From NCBI GenBank assembly GCA_963580285.1, contig OY757010.1, positions 71,762,738-71,826,737 on the forward strand: a stretch of 64,000 nucleotides of DNA. Reading direction: 5' to 3'. The first letter of the stretch is position 1. Each line of letters opens with the position of its first letter. Made by a program: the position numbers and the translations under genes. The DNA comes from Lucinisca nassula. Its lineage: Eukaryota; Mollusca; Bivalvia; Lucinida; Lucinidae. This document shows positions 42,258-51,750 of the stretch, one piece after another. Under the pieces are notes generated by a model. The model had not been told where the DNA came from, did not search any database, and was given only the letters and a program-made list of their open reading frames with translations.

Positions 42258-43545
42258 GTTTAGAGACAATGCGACCAATTGCGAACAATTTGTTGGTTTT
42301 TACCCGACATTGAGATGCAATGACATCTCAAGCCCTGTCGCCCATTGAAACCAATAGGGTTTATTAGCATGGACGATCCGCCTCGCACCGCGGTTCCTGG
42401 ACAGGCTTAGATCCTCTAAGCGGTTTACCAGTACTAGTGTGCGGGCCGGATTCAGCTCTGCGTGGAAGTATCATGCAGCCCATATATTTCTTCAAGCCCC
42501 TATGGCCGGGGGCTTAGGGCAGGCTTATGCGGTTTACCAGTACTCAGGTGGTAAGGAATCATGCAGCCCATCTAGTTCTTCAAGTCCAGATGGGCTGGGT
42601 AGATTTAGGTAGACAGGTAAGGTGGTGGTGGGAGGTGTTTGTAGGAAGGTAGGTTTTGTTTCATTTGAGGTTTAACGCCCCCGTCAACACTAAAGGTCAT
42701 TTTGGGGACGTTGCTTCCAATTTTGTGTGACTTTTACCCGAAATTGAGATGAAATGACATCTCAAGCCCTGCCACCCAATGAGACCGATAGAATTGATAA
42801 GCATGGACGAGCCGACTCGCGCCGCTTTGCTTGGTCAGGTTTAGATCCTCTAAGCGGTTTACCAGTACTCATACGCGGGTCGTTTTGAGCTCTGCGTGGA
42901 AGCATCATGCAGCCCATATATTTCTTCAAGCCCCGATGGGGGGGGGGGGGGGGGGGGGGGGGTCCTAAAGGAAGGTATGTAGATGTTTTGTTTGCTTGTT
43001 TGTTTGACTTGAGGTTTAAAGTTCCCGTCAACACTGTGAAAGTTAGTTTGGAGACATTGCGACCAATTGCGACCAATTTGTTGGATTTTTTACCCGACAA
43101 TGATATGAAATGACTTCTCAAGTTATACCGCCTTATGAAACCAATAGGGTACTTAGGTAGGTAGGTAGGCACGTACGTACGTAGGTACGTAGGTAAATAT
43201 AAGTAAATGTATGTCTAACCGCCCATTCCCATACAGAAGGAAGCCTCCTTTCTGATTAGGAAGAAAGACCTATTTAATTGATAACTGATTGAAATGTAAT
43301 TAGTACATTTGTTTGTTTGATCTGAGGTTTTACGTCCCCGTCAACACAGTATAGGTCATTTTGGAGATGTTGCTTCCAATTTTGTGGGACTTTTACCCGA
43401 CATCTCAAGCCCTGCCACCCAATGAAACCAATAGGGTTTATATGCATGGGCGCACCACTTTTAAACCGGTCGGTGTCAGCTCTGCATGGAAGCATCATGC
43501 AACCCAATCTATTTCTTCAAGCCTCGATGGGCGGGGGCCAGAAAT
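42258..43545 (-). repeat. Cluster of R3 copies, right of FB3
   Basis: 42291-42520 (continuation of the copy split by FB3), 42522-42600 (fragment), 42655-42945 (complete, ending in a G-run at 42939-42962), 43005-43160 and 43308-43540. (GTAG)n/(GTAC)n tracts lie between. The block 42360-42640 is very close to 37610-37850, including the odd GGCTTATGCGGTTTACCAGT fragment, so FB3 is flanked by long direct duplications. Confidence 0.7.
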
Positions 43546-43656
43546 TAGTACAAACTTACAAAACGGGAAAGTATTTTTACCAATTACAATTAACATATTC
43601 TAATTGGAAATTAAAGGAGTGTATCAGCCATCCCACTCCCTAACACCACCTCAAGA

Positions 43657-43855
43657 ATATGGGACGTTTTGTCCACCCTGTCAAATTAGCATGGGAGGCT
43701 TTGTCCACCCTGTCAAAATCATGTGGGACGTTTTGTCCACCCAGAAAAAATGATGTGGGATGTTTTGTCCACCCTGAAAAAATGACGTGGGACGTTTTAT
43801 CCACCTGGTCAAAAAAGGCATGGGACGTTTTGTCCATGGGACGTTTTGCCCCTGA
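43657..43855. repeat. Tandem repeat, 32-33-bp unit
   Basis: Seven units starting ATGGGACGTTTTGTCCACCC or variants at about 43659, 43691, 43724, 43756, 43788, 43820 and 43837. Each unit contains GGGACG..TTTGTCC, a weak palindrome. Confidence 0.75.
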
Positions 43856-44384
43856 GTCTTGTTCTTTATTTATGCTACTATTTCGTTATATATGATGACA
43901 AAATCGTATTACGTTCTGCACGCTACTCATTATGAAATGCACTAATTTCTTTATATAATGTATTATATTATTTGATGTGGTGCTTTTATATGATTTTGCT
44001 TTTCTTTATATGCGGTGTCAAGTTCATTACATTATGTAAAACTTCTTTATATGCGTGGCTTTCTTTATATGATGGGGGTAAATTTAATATATAAAATGGA
44101 TTATATCACCGGTTTGAAATATTTGTATATTTGCCGGAATGAATACGGGTGATTCGCATCTGCGTTATTTCTCCTTGTCATTTCACCATTGGATGTTTCG
44201 CCCTACTTTATAGAGTTGTCGATTCGCACCAGCTAGAAATGTGTCGATAGAACACGGATGCCCCAGCCTGGTAGCACAGTTATGAAAATTGTAGCGTAAA
44301 ATGATAACGCAATATCGGACGAGTACTACATGCCCTTTCCAACAGTCTTCACTTAGCCCTAATACAGATTTGCCCATATTCCTT
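43856..44384. repeat. Copy related to 35446-35515, then unassigned
   Basis: GAGTCTTGTTCTTTATTTAT and CAAAATCGTATTACGTTCTG-CACGCTACTCATTATGAAAT match 35446-35515. The rest, including GGATGTTTCGCCCTAC at 44191, has no gene that I can support. Confidence 0.45.
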
Positions 44385-44710
44385 TCGAGAAAGGCTTGTC
44401 AAGTTCTGTGGTGTAGCCTTTGTTTCCAAAGTATAACCCTTTTATAAAACATATTTAACTTCACTACAGTTGGTGTGTGGGAATGTGTGGCGGCCGTAAA
44501 ACGTCTCCCTGCCCTACATCATAGTGTAAATTATATTTTCTTGTCCTTTGGAATCATTGATTCTATTGTGGAAATGTGAGGGTCACTGATGGTCACTGAT
44601 TAGGCCAAATTGGCCGAAAATAGCTAGTCTGTCCCAGAAAACATGTACACTCCATATTGTCCAGTTCTGTGGTGTAGTCATTGCTTCCAAAGGATTACCC
44701 TGTTATAGAA
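44385..44710 (-). repeat. Dispersed repeat L, copy 3
   Basis: Contains GTGGCGGCCGTAAAACGTCT-CCCTGCCC and TCACTGATTAGGCCAAATTG-GCCGAAAATAGCTAG, the complement of the corresponding parts of copies at 22500 and 51750. Confidence 0.55.
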
Positions 44711-45172
44711 CATATTGCAGATAGTAGTGCAATAAAGGAAGATGGGGTGGTGGGTTTGTATGTGTTGGGATTTGGTAGGAAGAAAAGAGTACTGCGTATG
44801 ACAGTTGGGTAGAATCGATAGGTAATGGTAGACTGGGTGTGGTAGGTTGAAGTATAGCCCTGAATTGTTTTTGTTTCCGTGATATATCCAAATATAACCA
44901 AGTTACAGCCAAATTCGAAGAATAGATACTATTGTGTCTATAATTAAATTGTACATTTATCTATTTATTTATTTATTGTATAATGTATTTATCATGTTTG
45001 CATTTGCCTGTCATTAACGATTAAAGGATGTATATATGTAACTGCACAATTAATACTATGGAATAGCTCTGCGCGCAGTCCCAATATAATTTCTTTGATG
45101 TCCGATGGACGTGGGCTTCCGACCAATGGTACCGGTTTGTATCTATCATTGTTTTATTTTACACCGTTTGAA
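44711..45172. other. No gene recognised upstream of the SAM-like exon
   Basis: AT-rich, with TTTATTTATTTATTG near 44965. If the exon at 45173 is the first coding exon, a promoter would lie here, but I see no clear TATA or initiator. Confidence 0.3.
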
Positions 45173-45355
45173 ATGGCGGATTTCTCTCTCATGGACAATG
45201 TCCTGAAATCCCTTGGCCTTATCAGACTGCTTTCAAACTTCCAAAGGTCGAAAATCGATACTTTGCAATCGCCAAACAGTTGGCAGACCAGGATCTAGTG
45301 GCCCTTGGTCTGACAACTATCGGCGACAGGGTGAGATTTAAGGAGGCTGTAAAAG
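45173..45355 (+). pseudogene. SAM-like domain exon with a frameshift
   Basis: An ATG at 45173 opens MADFSLMDNVLKSLGLIRLL and SNFQ-SKID. One frame back, from about 45262, the sequence continues FAIAKQLADQDLVALG and LTTIGDRVRFKEAVK. Together these have the spacing of a small SAM-like helical domain (LGL..L..F...KID....A.QL.DQDL..LGL.T.GDR.R). SAM domains mediate protein-protein binding. The shift is a single missing base near 45255-45261 and truncates the product at a TAG (45296-45298). AAAAG|GTACGG at 45355/45356 is a fair 5' splice site. It could be a decayed exon, part of a transposon gene, or an assembly indel. Confidence 0.5.
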
Positions 45356-45554
45356 GTACGGGCATCATTTTTATCGCACAAGTATAGCTTTTGTAAAAAG
45401 CTAGGTCTACGCTTAGCACATATCAACTGTAGATGTCTAGAATTATATCCCAGAAATATATTTTATAGAAATCTAATTGCCATTCTGGCATTTTAATAGT
45501 AATACTACTAGACCATGTGCATTTCCATCCTTGTTTGATACTTTTGGACTTATT

Positions 45555-45780
45555 AACTTCCTGTCTTACTGCTATTATAACCCATGCGATTAAATATTAT
45601 GACAAAGTCTTTGAAAGATCAGGAAGAAATCTTTTTGGTCTAAAAAATTCAAATGAGGTTTTAAATAAATTGAAATCCAGACGTTTTCGTGCTTCAAGTC
45701 TGTCTACTTACGATTTGTCCACTCTTTTCACTACACTTCCTCATAATCTTATAAAGGAAAAGCTTAATGATTAAACTGAA
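45555..45780 (+). pseudogene. Penelope-like reverse transcriptase fragment
   Basis: YYDKVFERSGRNLFGLKNSN, then LNKLKSRRFRASSLSTYDLS and TLFTTLPHNLIKEKLND, the N-terminal part of the reverse transcriptase core of Penelope-like elements. It is the segment just upstream of the one preserved at 15490-16385 (which begins at the same TTLPHNLIKEKLN). It ends in a TAA and is truncated on both sides. Confidence 0.75.
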
Positions 45781-45785
45781 TGGGC

Positions 45786-46370
45786 TGTTGTGTCGTGAGC
45801 TATCCTGAAACGCCGACCGGAAGGTAATGAGTTTTACCAACTTGGATATTCAATAGTACCCGGGAAGCGAGAAAAGCATGCAGTAGAGACCACGCTCTTG
45901 AGTACAGCTCGGCCACTTCAAGAGACAAGACCAGTGCATCTGCCAGGGAGATTCTCAGCCATTTACCCAGGTAAGGCTTGTTTCCTGTCCCGTCCCCAGT
46001 CCTGGTCCCGCATACGGGTTATTAAAAATACATTATTTGGCGACGAGCGATAAAACGGAAGGGGGGAATTCTCCGGTCATTTCGTTAGAAGTGTATTACT
46101 ACTTCACGAGTTATCCTCGGATTCGTGAGGGACGGTGAACATGATACGCGGTCCACTTCGTTATTTATTTAACGTTGGGGATTGTGAAGGGTTCAAATTT
46201 ACTTCACGTTTTCGGACGTGGGGGACGGTGAACATGATACGCGGTTCCTTTTGTTTACAGAGTGAACTGTGAAGGGTTCAACTCTTGATAGCCTGAAGGG
46301 TTGAAATTGTAGGCAGGTGAAGTTCTGAGGCATTTAGCTTCTTGGTTTGGCCTGTTTATTTATTCAACAT
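45786..46370 (+). repeat. Possible solo-LTR or leader of an LTR element
   Basis: TGTTGTGTCGTGAGC at 45786 and ATACA at about 46030 could be LTR ends, followed after four bases by TGGCGACGAGCG, which resembles a primer-binding start. Downstream, GGGACGGTGAACATGATACG-CGGT occurs twice (46129 and 46228) and GTGAAGGGTTCAA twice. No gag or pol follows. Weakly supported. Confidence 0.3.
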
Positions 46371-46374
46371 CGTG

Positions 46375-46570
46375 TCCCCCCTGTAAACTACGCGAAATTC
46401 AGGGTAAAGTTTTATGGGGTAAACATTATTTTCATTTCTGGGCCAAAAACATTCGTTGCGGATACTCGTAAGAACCGCCATACTTATGCAGGCCTAATGA
46501 GTGCCCACAATCTTTACTTGTGAACGAAATAAGAAAACGATAACACATTTACATGAGAAAAGTACTCGTA
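46375..46570. repeat. A/B-type MITE, degenerate
   Basis: TAAAGTTTTATGGGGTAAAC, GCGGATACTCGTAAGAACCG-CC and GAGTGCCCACAATCTTTA are recognisable remains of the hairpin core. Confidence 0.5.
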
Positions 46571-46853
46571 ACACGTATTGCGTCATGAAATAACGCGAGG
46601 TGCTTTGTCGTACCACAGGACATTGACGTTTCACTATTCAACCTAAAACAAGCCTAAATCCACTTATTCTCTTATTAAGCACCGAAGTCTATGACCACAA
46701 GCAGCTATGTCTAGGGCTGTTCTTTGTTCTTCTGTCAGTAGAGCCATTACCATGACACACGAAAATCAACACCATTTACTTGCAGGCAAACGCCGATCAA
46801 ACAAATTGTACAGAAAGACGAATAGAAAGTCCAAAAATATGTAATAATATATA

Positions 46854-47782
46854 CTCAGTCAAAAAAGTTCCTATACGTAAAATTGCTTCTTTTACTATAG
46901 CTACTACAGAAAAAAACTACATGAAGTTTGTTATCTTTTGGTAAGAAGACGCATTTTTTTTTCGTGTTAAAGCCCCATTCGTTTTTGTTTGCGTAAACAC
47001 ATCACTGTAGACTATTGCTTTAAACACCCAAGGGGTCACTATGTCATTTTCACAGAGAAAATCATTAAAACCTGCTATGATTTAACATCACAAAATTTCC
47101 CTGTACCCTACATTTCTAAAATTTGATACAAGTTACATTTCATTAGATACCATTTGCGTTTATTCACAAAAGATTTGGAACTTTAGTTGCATCAGCAACG
47201 AGAAACAGGCTATCACATATTGACCTCCAATTCTTAGAAGTTGTGCGCAAATGCTGCTTTCAATGGGAACTCCATAGAAAATCGCAGTCGATAGTGCTAC
47301 ATGCTACATGATTTTTCTGTATTTTTACCATTATGATGAACAGCAATAGTGGAAACAAAGCGTTTGTTTGAAAAATGGCAAAAATTGATTGACAGGAATA
47401 AAAATGACAGCAGTTCGAAAATTGCCATACTTTTAATTGCAAGGGAGATAATTTGAGAATTTCACAAATTAAAACCTCGCTTATAATGCGAGATCATGAG
47501 ATATTGCAAAAGTAAGGTGTTATCCGATGTTCAGACGACATTTTCTTCCATCTTAGATGAAAAAGAGATTTCTGCGCATGCGCAATGTCCATTTTCTACC
47601 AAAATCTTTCTAGACACATATTGCAAGACAACTCTGGAGCAGAAAGGTATGAGCAAATGCAAGTTTAGGCATACTCTAGCTAAACGTTCGATTTACATCT
47701 CTACAGCCAAACTTAGCTCAACAGCTGTCAGATATCTAGTGAGTTTCACCCGGAAGTTGGTATAGTTACTTTTTTGACTAAG
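46854..47782. mobile_element. Tc1/mariner-like nonautonomous element
   Basis: TA-flanked termini CTCAGTCAAAAAAGTTCCTA and TAGTTACTTTTTTGACTAAG, imperfect inverted repeats of about 24 bp. 929 bp without a recognisable transposase. The open frame 47496-47765 shows no DDE or helix-turn-helix motif. Confidence 0.6.
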
Positions 47783-48215
47783 TATATAAAAATAACGATA
47801 ATATCTTTTAAAAAGTGTAGATTTCTTTCAAATTGTAAGGAACACCGGCCTTTAGACGTTTTCCGACGTTAAGAGATTACGGGTTTTATCCATTTTCAGT
47901 ACAGTTACTTCCCTTGAACCATTTACTGCGGGATATCCTGATTGATCTTGATCGATACGAGGAAGTAAAATTTTATCGGATAAAAATGGGAATTGTAGAC
48001 TTCTGGCTGAAATATTAGCGCCGTTTGTTGAAGAACAAATTGTTCCTCAAGTCAAATACAAATACATTTATGACGTCCCAGATTGTGTCACAAATTAACA
48101 AACAATAGTGCTTGTCTGCATCGGACGTGGTTGTCCTTCGCAAGTTTCGCTTGCTTATAAGAGTATAAGTGGATTTAGGCCACTGTGAGGGCTCTTTTAA
48201 GTTTTCTGGTGAAAC

Positions 48216-48502
48216 CATCACGAAAACACACATATATAATTTCGACCCCCTTGAACCCAACTTTTATATAGTACAACTGGGGTTAACATGGGCAAACCTT
48301 ATTTTTTTATTTCTTTTCTAAATATATAGATTGTGGGTACTCGTTAGAACCGCCTCGATGAGGCGGTTCTAACGAGTACCCACACTCAATATTTTGAGCA
48401 GAAATAAGAAAAAAATATTACAATTTTTCATCTTAAAATTTTCATTTTTACGGCGATAAAGGGTATAGTATAATGTATTTGTATAGGCGTGTTTTCGTAA
48501 TG
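48216..48502. mobile_element. MITE family A, complete copy with known empty site
   Basis: CATCACGAAAACACACATAT ... TATAGGCGTGTTTTCGTAAT. Perfect hairpin at about 48327-48386. The inverted relative at 46600-46625 reads GTGAAACGTCAATG where this locus has GTGAAAC + element + CGTCAATG, so the target duplication is at most one or two bases. Confidence 0.8.
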
Positions 48503-48569
48503 CGTCAATGTCCTGTGGTCGTACGGAAGTGTTATTCTTGTGGTTGTTGTTTTGTGCTCATCACGTTAT

Positions 48570-48720
48570 CATCAATACGATAACACACCTGTGTGGCATA
48601 GAGCATTTTTCTCATCTTCAAAATGGCTACTTTTCTGATGAAAATCCTTGATATTTTTCCTATAAATGCTCACAACATAGGTTGAGTATGCTCGTTAGAA
48701 CCGGCTAACTGATCAGAAAA
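48570..48720. repeat. MITE family B, left half
   Basis: ACGATAACACACCTGTGTGG, CATCTTCAAAATGGCTACTT and CATAGGTTGAGTATGCTCGT-TAGAACCGGC, cut at the hairpin tip. Confidence 0.6.
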
Positions 48721-48739
48721 GTAACCATTTTGTAGATAT

Positions 48740-49093
48740 GCACTTTAGCATATGACGTCGCCTCTGAGAATGTAATAACGTCGTGTAATAAATTCGATAA
48801 TCCACTAGTGGATTAAATATGCAAATTAGTTAAATACGCCTCGTAACGTTACATATATGACGTCCTTAGCGACGTCGCGTTTACTAATGTCGGAAAATTG
48901 ACATATTTGTAAAATAATCGTGAATAAAATGCGTCTAAATGTATTATGATGAATAGAATCTTACCTTCGTGTTCATGTATAATTCAATTTATTAAACTCG
49001 TTGAGGAAAAGTGATGAAATGCTCGGCAAAGCCTCGCATTTTATCCCTTTTCCTCAACTCGTTTAATAAATTCAATAATACATGAACACTCAT
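48740..49093 (-). repeat. Hairpin repeat family E, best full copy
   Basis: Flank AATCCACTAGTGGATTAAA, then ATTATGATGAATAGAATCTT, then the palindrome GTGTTCATGTATAATTCAAT with GATGAAATGCTCGGCAAAGC at the tip, ending TTCAATAATACATGAACAC. Inverted relative to 18385-18750. Confidence 0.7.
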
Positions 49094-49119
49094 ATATCAC
49101 ACGGACGTGTTATCGTAAT

Positions 49120-49121
49120 GT

Positions 49122-49215
<94 letters not shown>

Positions 49216-49232
49216 GCACGCACGCACACACA
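49120..49232. repeat. (CA)n/(CGCA)n microsatellite
   Basis: Pure ACACAC and CGCACGCA tracts. Confidence 0.9.
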
Positions 49233-49264
49233 AAAAAACAGTAAGAGAACCCAAGAAACATTAC

Positions 49265-49399
49265 GGTAAATCCAGATGAAAGGCTGCTCCTTTTAATGTC
49301 AGTGGCAAAGATTCCCCCGATGTTCTCAAAACCTCCAAGCACAAGATCACGTTCACCATCACAGACCTTCATTGTCGCCACAGATTCTATTTCCAGTCC
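49265..49399 (-). CDS. Candidate 45-codon host exon (phase 0-0)
   Basis: Reading leftward, a polypyrimidine tract and TTATTTTTTCACAG form a good 3' splice site. 135 bp are then open in phase 0, encoding GLEIESVATMKVCDGERDLV then LGGFENIGGIFATDIKRSSL and SSGFT. ACC|GTAATG gives an acceptable 5' splice site. The composition is protein-like, the length is an exact multiple of three, and the segment is not in any repeat family seen here. I do not recognise the protein or a domain. It lies on the same strand as the exon at 33878-33987 and could belong to the same gene. The microsatellite beside it is intronic on this reading. Confidence 0.55.
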
Positions 49400-49509
49400 C
49401 TGTGAAAAAATAAAAAAGTACCATTTACTCAACATATCTGATCTTGGTCAATTCCATCGGGATGAAATAGTATTCACACTTGAGGACCAAGTGATCCGGA
49501 TGAAACTGC

Positions 49510-49736
49510 ATTCTAATGCACTTGCGTATGTAACGCGACGTCTGATTGGATAACGTCAAAAATTTGCGACAAAAGTTTGCGACAGTATATTCTGTGATAT
49601 TCTGTCGGAAACCCGACGTCATCATGTAAACTCGTTTTTCATTGGCTGGCATTTGGTTTTACGCAGCTCACATAGCCTGCCGCTTTGTGCAAAAAAGTAC
49701 ATTGTTAACAAAACAACCGAATAAGTGCATTAGAAT
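49510..49736. mobile_element. MITE family I, copy 2
   Basis: Perfect 14-bp inverted ends ATTCTAATGCACTT and AAGTGCATTAGAAT. Interior TTGGATAACGTC, CGACGTCATCATGTAA and TTTCATTGGCTGGCATTTGG-TTTTACGCAGCT match, inverted, 20130-20316. Noncoding. Confidence 0.7.
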
Positions 49737-49971
49737 GGGGGTAACAACTGCAAATTTTCATTTGGGGAGGTACATCGTCGGTTTTACGGTGACGTGTTAG
49801 TGCCGAATTTCCGACCGTAAAACTTCAATATAGCTATTGCCGTTCTGTTGTTTAGACAAAAAATTGTACTTTTTTTACTCATGTTATGCATAAGAATTTA
49901 TTTTTCTGATTCCCACTTTCACCCCACTGTTGACCTAATAGTGCTATAAATATCTTGTTAATCTTCTTATA

Positions 49972-49984
49972 GAAGATTCTAGAA
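49972..49984 (+). promoter_or_regulatory. Heat-shock element, three perfect units
   Basis: GAAGATTCTAGAA: alternating GAA/TTC/GAA at exact 2-bp spacing, the binding pattern of HSF trimers. About 157 bp upstream of the TATA box. Confidence 0.6.
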
Positions 49985-50011
49985 AACTGAGTCACAGATT
50001 AATTTCATTTT

Positions 50012-50030
50012 TGTAAACAACATGTTTACA
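50012..50030. promoter_or_regulatory. Paired forkhead-type sites
   Basis: TGTAAACAACATGTTTACA is an exact inverted repeat of TGTAAACA around three bases, matching the FOX core TGTTTAC on both strands. Function is inferred. Confidence 0.4.
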
Positions 50031-50045
50031 AGGAAAAGTACTTCA

Positions 50046-50063
50046 GAACCTTCCAGAAAGTTC
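50046..50063 (+). promoter_or_regulatory. Heat-shock element, four perfect units
   Basis: GAACCTTCCAGAAAGTTC: GAA, TTC, GAA, TTC at exact 2-bp spacing. It lies 77 bp upstream of TATAAAAG, as in classical heat-shock promoters. Confidence 0.65.
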
Positions 50064-50140
50064 AGGTTTGCATTATTTTTAGAAAATTACATCATCTTAT
50101 TCCATAGCCCTGTGGAACATGCTAGAGAAATCTTAGGGTC

Positions 50141-50148
50141 TATAAAAG
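50141..50148 (+). promoter_or_regulatory. TATA box of the LTR
   Basis: TATAAAAG, with the sequence downstream free of ATG until the leader; transcription would start about 30 bp on. Confidence 0.55.
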
Positions 50149-50435
50149 AGCTTGATTTTTCTCATTGAAACTTTGGAGTTTGAAGTTTGGGCTTAGAAGA
50201 AAAGTTAGTTCTAAATTCTGTGTTGGATTGTTATAGGATATTACTTTTCCTTTTGGACTGTGAGTTCTGTGGGATCAAGGAAAAGAGATTCATTCAGGAT
50301 AATTCATAACAGAGCTAAGTACATTTAATTTTCTTACTTCTACAGGTTAAATTAACTTGTAAATGAATTTTGTTGAATTTAATCAAAAGGCTTGTTTGCT
50401 TATTCTTTCTGCTACACCTGGCTCGTAACAGAAAT

Positions 50436-50453
50436 TGGGGGCTCGTCCGGGAT
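50436..50453 (+). promoter_or_regulatory. Primer-binding site, tRNA-Pro type
   Basis: TGGGGGCTCGTCCGGGAT, the 18-nt primer site complementary to the 3' end of tRNA-Pro known from murine-leukaemia-type retroviruses. Five bases after the LTR end. It fixes the LTR boundary and the plus orientation. Confidence 0.85.
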
Positions 50454-50730
50454 AAAAACATCTTGAGCATTTTAGGACTGACAATCTATTTGTAGGTAAG
50501 TAATTGTCATTTGTTATCAAATAAAGACTTGGCAGTTGCTTCACAGGATTTGTATTTCCCTATAGGCATATAGGGATTGTCATTTCATGTGAATTGTCAT
50601 TTCAGGTGAAATAGTACTTGTCATTTCATGTGAAATTTTCGTTGGGCTTTTCATTGCAAAAAAAAACTTTGTCAAATTAACCTCAATCTGTATTACCATA
50701 ATTACTTTATAATACTAACAAAAAGCAAAC

Positions 50731-51750
50731 ATGTCGTTTGATTTGAGAAGCTTTTTGGCTCAGCCTGCTCATGAGTTGTTTAATCTGGCCAAAATGACAG
50801 ATTTGTTAGAAATTGCTTCCCATTATGGGGTCACTGCTGTCAAAACAAGCATGAAGAAGCATGAAATGAAGAATAATTTGGTACAGTTTTTTCTTGATGA
50901 AGAACTTTTCGATCCATCTGCTTGGTCTCTCATTATGGTTTCACATACGGAATTACAAATGAGACAAATTGAAATAGGAAGGCAAATTGAATTAGAAAAA
51001 TTAAGGCTAGAGATGGAAGAACGCATACAGAAAGAAAAAAAATGAAAAGGAAGAACAAGAAAGAGAAATGGAGAGACAAATGCAGATGGAAAGATTAGAA
51101 ATGGAAGAAAGAGAGAGGGAAAAACAAAGAGAAATGGAGGAACGCATTCAGAAAGAAAAAAATAGAAAAAGAAGAACGGCTCGTGTTGGAAAAGGAAAAA
51201 AATGAGATATAGTATTGAAGAAAAAGAAAGGGAAAGGCAGTTTCAGTTAAGATTGAAGGAAATGGAACTCCAGGGTCAAGATGAAACATACCCCTGTTTT
51301 TGACTGTGGTAGTTACTTTGATGCCACAAAGCACATCAGATTAGTTCCACCATTTCAGGAAAAAGAGGTAGATAAGTATTTTTTGCATTTTGAAAAAGTT
51401 GCAGAAAATTTAAAATGGCCAAAAGAGCATTGGACCTTACTTTTGTAAAGCGTTGTTGTCCGAAAGGCTCGAGACATTTACACTCAGCTGACTGTCGAGC
51501 AAAGCTCAGACTATGATTTAATTAAGGAGCTTACTCTTAAGGCATATGAGTTGGTCCCTGAGGCTTACAGGCAGAAATTTAGAGATTGTAAAAAAGAAAT
51601 TTCCTAGACCCATGTAGAATTTGCTCGAACCAAAGAACGGCTATTTGATAGGTGGTGTTCTTCTAAAAAAGTAGGCTCTAATCATGAAAAACTTAGACAG
51701 CTTGTCCTTGTTGAAGAGTTCAAACGGTGCATAAATTCAGACATTAAAAA
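50731..51750 (+). pseudogene. gag: Gmr1-like gag, N-terminal and capsid part, frameshifted
   Basis: Starts MSFDLRSFLAQPAHELFNLA at 50731, followed by a charged coiled-coil-like stretch rich in E, R and K. The frame is broken at A-runs near 51038, 51155 and 51197. The capsid-like region follows in another frame, with FDATKHIRLVPPFQEKEVDK, AYELVPEAYRQKFRDCKKE and LRQLVLVEEFKRCINSDI. The last part resembles the capsid C-terminal region from which the vertebrate SCAN domain is thought to derive. TAA (51447) and TAG (51605) stops also interrupt it. Gag would package the element RNA. This copy cannot make an intact protein without correction, though several breaks are in homopolymers and could be assembly errors. 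Confidence 0.75.

Larger units (their letters stand above)
46571..48540. repeat. Large inverted pair around a Tc1-like MITE
   Basis: 46575-46690 and 48140-48540 are inverted relatives: CCACAGGACATTGACG against CGTCAATGTCCTGTGG, and GCCTAAATCCACTTATTCTC against GAGTATAAGTGGATTTAGGC. The right arm has a family A MITE inserted (48216-48502). Between the arms lies the element 46854-47782. No gene recognised in the remainder. Confidence 0.5.
49929..50430 (+). mobile_element. 5' LTR of a Gmr1-like Ty3/gypsy element
   Basis: The LTR ends with CTCGTAACA at 50430, five bases before a clear primer-binding site. The start is set at TGTTGACC (49929) because of the TG..CA rule and length, but only the 3' boundary is firm since no second LTR is present. 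TATAAAAG at 50141-50148 is the likely core promoter, placing transcription start near 50170. Heat-shock elements and a paired forkhead-type site lie upstream. The 3' LTR is missing from the window because the element is cut at about 54000. Confidence 0.6.

Noticed and set aside
45786..46050. Confident LTR call
   Set aside because: Only TG..CA ends and a partial primer-like sequence. No second LTR, target duplication or coding region, so kept as low confidence.
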